From the NCBI GenBank assembly GCA_012719555.1, contig JAAYAE010000128.1, forward strand, positions 1 to 9,727: DNA of 9,727 nt, read 5' to 3'. Made by a program: the position numbers and the translations under genes. The stretch is from Acholeplasmataceae bacterium. GTDB taxonomy: Bacteria > Bacillota > Negativicutes > Acidaminococcales > Acidaminococcaceae. Position 1 is the first letter of the stretch. Every line of letters begins with the position of its first letter. Below the pieces are notes generated by a model. That model ran no database searches, was not told the DNA's origin, and worked only from the letters and a program-made list of their open reading frames with translations. Shown piece by piece: positions 6,024 to 9,727 of the stretch.

Positions 6024-7685
6024 TTATAAAAGTTCTTTGAATATTGAATGCCCTATAAATTCTCTCATTATGGAATTGTTAGGAATTGCTTCATCATTAA
6101 TTGATAACACATGCCTTAACATTGATAATAATCTTTCTGCAACAACATGTTCAGGAACATCTTTGGGAATGGCAAGCAATAATGGTTCCGCATATTTCTT
6201 AAACACCGCAAATTCATAAATTAAAGTGGTGTTAAACATAACATCAGCCTCTTCTGAAAAAGGAAATATATATTTTTCCTCACCTTCGCGCACACTTGGC
6301 CAAACCTGCAAGGTACCCAAAGCATCACGAGAACGGAACTGAGAATCCCTTACTATGCGGCGCATAAGTCTCATATCGGTAGTTTGAATACGATTGTAGT
6401 CATCAAAAGATAACGGCGTTAACGCACTAATATAAATTTTTATTTTATTTTCAGCAGGCACAACAGAGGAAAGTTTTTCATTCAAACCATGGATGCCTTC
6501 TACAACCAAAACACCATTTTCTCCTAAATTTGCCTCTTGTCCTCTAAACTCTCGGACTCCTGTTCCAAAATTATAACGAGGCAGTTTAACGGTAGCCCCA
6601 GCTAAAAGAGCGCTTAAATGATCGTGAAAAAGATCTAAATCCAAAGCATCCAAACATTCAAAATCGTACTCACCATTAGCTTTACGAGGTGTATGTATAC
6701 GTTCTTTAAAATAATTATCCAAAGAAAGCGGCATCGGTTTTAACCCATTAACACGCATCTGTACACTAAGACGCTGGGCGAAAGTAGTTTTGCCTGATGA
6801 TGATGGCCCAGCTATAAGTATTAAACGGATATGGCTTCCTGTTTTAGCAATTTTGTCAGCAATATGGGCTATTTTTTTCTCATGCAAGGCCTCTGCAATT
6901 TGAATAATTTCCCGGTCTTTTCCTGTTTTTATAAATTTATTCAAGGCAGTAACTGTGGAACAGCCTATAGTTTTACCCCACTCCTCGGTCTCATCATAAA
7001 CTAGAGCAAGCTTGGCTTGGTCAATAAAATTAGGCAAAGTATCATAGTCGTCCCTATTAGGATACTGTAACATAATACCGTTTTTGTAATTTAAAAGACC
7101 AAAAGAGCGCAAATATCCCAAATGCGGAAACATGGAACCAAAGAAGTATTTTTTTTCATCTTTTAAGCTATAAATAGCAACTACAGTTTCATCATCTAAG
7201 GCATCAAGCAATGGTGCTGTGTCCTCATAAAAACGAGGAGTTATTAATTTTTCTGCTTCTGCTTTAGAAATCCTTGTATAAACTACAGGTTCATGTTCAT
7301 CAATCATTTTCTGCATGTAAGTGCTTATATCGGCTAAGTCATATTTACTAAGGTAAATACCATTTTTAATATCACAAAAAAGGGCATACCCCATAGTGTT
7401 TTTAACTTCAATTTGCACCTCAGGACGAGTATGGTGTAGTGCTACTAAAAATGCGTAAAGAAGAGTTCTAACATATACATTCTGTCCCTCTGTACTATTC
7501 ATTTCTATAAATCCTACACAACAATCCTTAGTAAGCGGTTTTTGCAAATCTTTGCCATCGCCATCGACTATTCCCTCAACAATAGTAGTTTTATACAGGT
7601 ATTGAAAGTCCGCCGCCATTTCTAGTAATGTAGTTCCCTTTTTATATTGTTTTATCTTACCATCAGGGCAAGTAATAGCGAGCAT
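6024..7685 (-). CDS. Nucleoside kinase: TGS/ThrRS-like N-terminus fused to a uridine-kinase-like P-loop domain
   Basis: Predicted cytoplasmic ATP-dependent nucleoside (uridine/cytidine-like) kinase of a fusion family common in Firmicutes. Numbered from ATG 7685, residues 1-60 resemble a TGS domain (MLAITCPDGKIKQYKKGTTLLEMA). About 65-280 resemble the second additional (editing) domain of threonyl-tRNA synthetase, but with HHTRPE at 84-89 instead of an HxxxH motif. The kinase domain follows: Walker A AGPSSSGKTT at 292-301, SLDNYFKERIHTPR at 321-334 (substrate-side Asp), and VLVVEGIHGL at 392-401 as the Walker B-like strand. The length, 553 residues, is usual for the fusion. I chose ATG 7685 over GTG 7712 because GGAGG lies five bases before it and TGS homology begins there; GTG 7712 lies about six bases from the predicted transcription start. 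Kinase assignment is firm; the exact nucleoside and the role of the N-terminus are inferred or unknown. Confidence 0.9.
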   Translation of the reverse strand: MLAITCPDGKIKQYKKGTTLLEMAADFQYLYKTTIVEGIVDGDGKDLQKPLTKDCCVGFIEMNSTEGQNVYVRTLLYAFLVALHHTRPEVQIEVKNTMGYALFCDIKNGIYLSKYDLADISTYMQKMIDEHEPVVYTRISKAEAEKLITPRFYEDTAPLLDALDDETVVAIYSLKDEKKYFFGSMFPHLGYLRSFGLLNYKNGIMLQYPNRDDYDTLPNFIDQAKLALVYDETEEWGKTIGCSTVTALNKFIKTGKDREIIQIAEALHEKKIAHIADKIAKTGSHIRLILIAGPSSSGKTTFAQRLSVQMRVNGLKPMPLSLDNYFKERIHTPRKANGEYDFECLDALDLDLFHDHLSALLAGATVKLPRYNFGTGVREFRGQEANLGENGVLVVEGIHGLNEKLSSVVPAENKIKIYISALTPLSFDDYNRIQTTDMRLMRRIVRDSQFRSRDALGTLQVWPSVREGEEKYIFPFSEEADVMFNTTLIYEFAVFKKYAEPLLLAIPKDVPEHVVAERLLSMLRHVLSINDEAIPNNSIMREFIGHSIFKELL

Positions 7686-7690
7686 AGCTA

Positions 7691-7695
7691 CCTCC
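7691..7695 (-). promoter_or_regulatory. Ribosome binding site deciding the kinase start
   Basis: The minus strand reads GGAGG followed by TAGCT and then ATG 7685, an ideal spacing of five. The alternative GTG at 7712 has only a weak AGGT nearby. The site selects the 553-residue product. Confidence 0.75.
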
Positions 7696-7724
7696 ACTAA
7701 ATTTTCAATCACCTATTTACTTTT

Positions 7725-7754
7725 ATTATAAGGGAGACCCTGCCACTTTTTTAA
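7725..7754 (-). promoter_or_regulatory. Candidate promoter of the nucleoside kinase gene
   Basis: A perfect -10 TATAAT (7730-7725) has a 4/6 -35, TTAAAA (7754-7749), at 18 bases. Transcription would start near 7718, about 33 bases before ATG 7685. A small dyad, AGGG-N3-CCCT (7731-7741), abuts the -10 and could be an operator or chance. No terminator is visible after the upstream aminotransferase stop, so read-through is also possible. Confidence 0.45.
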
Positions 7755-7770
7755 AGGGGAGTGATTGATT

Positions 7771-9018
7771 TTATTTTTCTACAAAATCCATTGCTGCTTT
7801 AATCTTGGCCGGCATACCAGTAATTTTTTTCAAAGGTACTGCGCATAAAGCTATACGTACTCCTGCAGCCAAAGGCACCGCATAAATATTAACTTCATGC
7901 AATTTATCACAAATAGCTGCAGGATCCTTGGCCGGAATTGAAAGGAAAAAGCCTGCAATATATGGTAACATCTTAAGCCCGCATTCCTGTGCCTCTTTTG
8001 TAAACAAATCAGCACGTGCTTTAATCATCTTATAGTAAAAATCTCTTTCACTTTCTACTGCGGATAAAAGACTAGGATTATTATAAACCGTAGCCAAGGT
8101 CTTCATGGCAGGACGATTAATATTAGACCAAGTTGCACGGCTTGTATATTGGTTAATATCAGCAAATTCTTGAATTACATCAGCATTAGAGGACAAACCG
8201 ATCATAGCTCCGGTTCTCTGTCCATACATGGTAAACCCTTTGGACATGCTGTAAGCAACTATAGTCAATATATTTTCCGGAAGATTAGAAAGTTTTCTAA
8301 AGAACTTACGTACCTCTTCTTTTTCACCGGCATAATCAATATAAGCAATGTCTAGTAACAAAATTGCTGTTTTATCGGTCCCTGCAGTTGCTTCTTTTAG
8401 GCAATCAATAACACCTTCTATATCACTATCAGTTAAACTGTAACCGGTAGGATTATGAGCAGGTGTATTAATAACCAATAGCAATTTATTTTGTTTAGCT
8501 AGTATTTCATTAACTTTTATTTTGAGTGCCGGTAAATTATAGTTATTCTCAGCATCCAACATTTTATAAGTTTCCAAGGTTCTGCCCATATCTTTGCATA
8601 ATACATTGTAGGGACCCCAATACCAATCAGAAGTAAGGACTACCTCGCCTGCATCAGTATAGTTCCAAATAGAATGATGGATTACACCTGTGCCACCTGC
8701 AGTAGCAACTGCTGCCATATAACCCTCAGGCCTGGACGTTCCAAAAGTTGCTGTAAGTACTGCTTCCAAATAATCAGGTAGCCCGGAAATGGGTGCATAT
8801 GCTATAAGCTCATCTGTAGGAAGACTACGCAAAACTTTTTCTACTGTGGGTAAGCATACTAATTTACCCTCTTCATCCAAAATAGCACCTATAGTAGCAT
8901 TTGTTACTTTATCAGCACCAATTTCTGCTGCCTTCGCAACCGCTGCTTTGCTTGCAGCGAAAATAATATCATTTGCTGCTTTTCCTTTAGCATGTTCTGC
9001 CGCCAAACTTAACGTCAT
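7771..9018 (-). CDS. PLP-dependent class I aminotransferase, aspartate/aromatic (subgroup Ia-like)
   Basis: Fold-type I PLP enzyme, cytosolic and probably dimeric, transferring an amino group between an amino acid and a 2-oxoacid. Its 415 residues track classic aspartate aminotransferase almost position for position: phosphate-binding GGTG at 108-111, ring-stacking region DWYWGP at 131-136, N189 in HNPTG, D223 in LLDIAY, the Schiff-base lysine K260 in SMSKGF, phosphate-binding R268 in GQRTG, and substrate alpha-carboxylate R388 in AGVRIAL. R294 in SRATWSN falls where aspartate aminotransferase has the arginine that holds the distal carboxylate, so aspartate/glutamate is plausible; aromatic substrates remain possible. 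These assignments come from motif reading, not alignment. ATG 9018 is supported by AGGAGG (9031-9026) seven bases upstream. It has its own promoter with a dyad and sits between mutS2 and the kinase on the same strand, with no evident functional link to either. Confidence 0.88.
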   Translation of the reverse strand: MTLSLAAEHAKGKAANDIIFAASKAAVAKAAEIGADKVTNATIGAILDEEGKLVCLPTVEKVLRSLPTDELIAYAPISGLPDYLEAVLTATFGTSRPEGYMAAVATAGGTGVIHHSIWNYTDAGEVVLTSDWYWGPYNVLCKDMGRTLETYKMLDAENNYNLPALKIKVNEILAKQNKLLLVINTPAHNPTGYSLTDSDIEGVIDCLKEATAGTDKTAILLLDIAYIDYAGEKEEVRKFFRKLSNLPENILTIVAYSMSKGFTMYGQRTGAMIGLSSNADVIQEFADINQYTSRATWSNINRPAMKTLATVYNNPSLLSAVESERDFYYKMIKARADLFTKEAQECGLKMLPYIAGFFLSIPAKDPAAICDKLHEVNIYAVPLAAGVRIALCAVPLKKITGMPAKIKAAMDFVEK

Positions 9019-9054
9019 AGTAATTCCTCCTAATTCTTTTTATAATATACTAAT

Positions 9055-9083
9055 ATTATTACATCTATTAATAAGATGGTCAA
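9055..9083 (-). promoter_or_regulatory. Promoter of the aminotransferase gene
   Basis: The minus strand has TTGACC (9083-9078, 5/6 consensus), a 17-base spacer, and AATAAT (9060-9055, 5/6). Transcription would start near 9048, about 30 bases before ATG 9018, which leaves room for the AGGAGG ribosome site. It is the best -35/-10 pair in the window. Confidence 0.6.
9062..9078. promoter_or_regulatory. Candidate operator: dyad within the aminotransferase promoter spacer
   Basis: CATCT (9062-9066) and AGATG (9074-9078) form a perfect 5 bp inverted repeat around ATTAATA, itself nearly symmetrical. The 17-base dyad lies almost exactly between the -35 and -10, where a dimeric repressor, or a MerR-type activator, could act. 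No regulator gene is adjacent. The AT-rich context makes chance occurrence possible. Confidence 0.35.
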
Positions 9084-9115
9084 CATTTACTATTTAAATA
9101 CAGCTTGTATTACTT

Positions 9116-9727
9116 TTAAAGATATACGATAGTAGCTCCGGCACCACCTTCATTTTGTGGTGCCATTTCTATGCGCCTGACTGCTTTATTAGCTTTTAGA
9201 TAATCCGTAAGCCCTGACCGTAACATTCCTGTTCCTTTACCGTGTATAAGTCTAAAATGTTCCATACCTGCCAAGAGCGCATCATCTATCGCCTTATCCA
9301 CATACGGAATAGCCTCGTCAACGGTTTTACCACGTACATCTATTTCAGTCGTCGTTGCTTGCGCTTTCTTGACAAACATATCATGGCGTTGGTTAGGTAA
9401 TCTACGCATTGTAGATTGCCGTTTTTTAGCTTCTGCCCGGCCCTCGCTCACCAGCAAACAGCTCTTCATAGGGACTGTGGTCCTCATGCTGCCAACTTGT
9501 ACTATAACTTGTGTGCCATTAATTTCAACAATTACTCCTGTTTGGCCTAAATTCTTTAGGTATACGTTTTTGCCTACAGCAGCATTACCTGCGGCTAGGC
9601 CCTGTCCTTCGGGTACAGGTTGTCCATCTAAAGAAAAACTTTTATTTAATCCTTTTCTAGCCATTTCTGCCAGTTCTTCTACTTTTGCCGTGTCAACCAA
9701 ATTTTTCATAGCCCGTAGTTCTTTAAG
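9116..9727 (-). CDS. mutS2: MutS2 C-terminal part with KOW-like and Smr endonuclease domains (5' end outside window)
   Basis: The C-terminal 203 residues of MutS2, an ATPase/endonuclease of the MutS superfamily that suppresses homologous recombination in some bacteria and acts on stalled or collided ribosomes in others. The frame is open through base 9727, reading LKELRAMKNLV, so the internal ATG at 9709 is not the start; the MutS ATPase core (about 580 residues) lies beyond the edge. The fragment begins with a charged, probably coiled-coil remnant. A KOW-like beta segment with the Gly-rich NLGQTGVIVEI follows at about 53-90, then a basic linker. The Smr domain occupies about 123-203, with IDVRG (129-133, the LDLRG-type motif) and HGKGTGMLR (162-170), so the catalytic Asp and His of Smr nucleases appear intact. 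It ends in ATIVYL, typical of the domain. A free-standing Smr protein is unlikely given the linker and KOW region. Confidence 0.9.
   Translation of the reverse strand, partial: LKELRAMKNLVDTAKVEELAEMARKGLNKSFSLDGQPVPEGQGLAAGNAAVGKNVYLKNLGQTGVIVEINGTQVIVQVGSMRTTVPMKSCLLVSEGRAEAKKRQSTMRRLPNQRHDMFVKKAQATTTEIDVRGKTVDEAIPYVDKAIDDALLAGMEHFRLIHGKGTGMLRSGLTDYLKANKAVRRIEMAPQNEGGAGATIVYL

Noticed and set aside
9097..9111. Hairpin AATACA-N3-TGTATT just after the mutS2 stop, as a possible terminator
   Set aside because: The stem is six AT-rich pairs with no proper T-tract after it on the minus strand, too weak to call.
1..9727. Mobile element, CRISPR array, toxin-antitoxin pair, defence island, tRNA or rRNA
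   Set aside because: No transposase or phage-like protein, no array of regularly spaced repeats and no tRNA-like cloverleaf was seen. Intergenic gaps are all short and explained by promoters and terminators.

Overview
The window is a compact, AT-rich stretch of bacterial chromosome carrying six protein genes, two of them cut by the window ends. The content suggests an anaerobic low-GC Firmicute (Bacillota). A TGS-fused uridine-kinase-like protein and a MutS2 are typical of that phylum. A stand-alone carboxyltransferase subunit of the oxaloacetate decarboxylase/transcarboxylase type fits a fermenter that handles oxaloacetate, pyruvate and propionate, for example one of the Negativicutes. The phylum is reasonably supported; the class is inference.

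Layout, left to right. On the minus strand, trkA (TTG start at 2181) runs into trkH, which leaves the window at base 1; the two overlap by the four bases ATGA and form a potassium-uptake operon. A 158-188 bp divergent region with two mirrored extended -10 promoters separates trkA from a plus-strand class A penicillin-binding protein (2370-4490). That gene ends in a strong intrinsic terminator (4502-4545), followed within a few bases by the promoter of a plus-strand biotin-dependent carboxyltransferase subunit (4590-5969). A shared bidirectional terminator (5976-6022) separates it from the convergent minus-strand genes: a TGS/uridine-kinase-like nucleoside kinase (6024-7685), a class I aminotransferase (7771-9018) and the C-terminal part of MutS2 (9116-9727, running off the right edge).

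The genes are mostly independent housekeeping or metabolic units: K+ uptake, wall synthesis, carboxyl transfer, nucleotide salvage, amino-acid metabolism, and DNA or ribosome maintenance. Only trkA-trkH is clearly an operon. The aminotransferase has its own well-formed promoter with a dyad filling the spacer. I see no mobile element, CRISPR array, RNA gene, phage gene or defence island, and no gene-free stretch over 300 bases. I found no convincing new biological system. The points worth a second look are the carboxyltransferase without a biotin domain but with a cysteine-rich tail, the aminotransferase promoter dyad, the mirrored trkA/PBP promoters, and the kinase with a degenerate ThrRS-like N-terminus.
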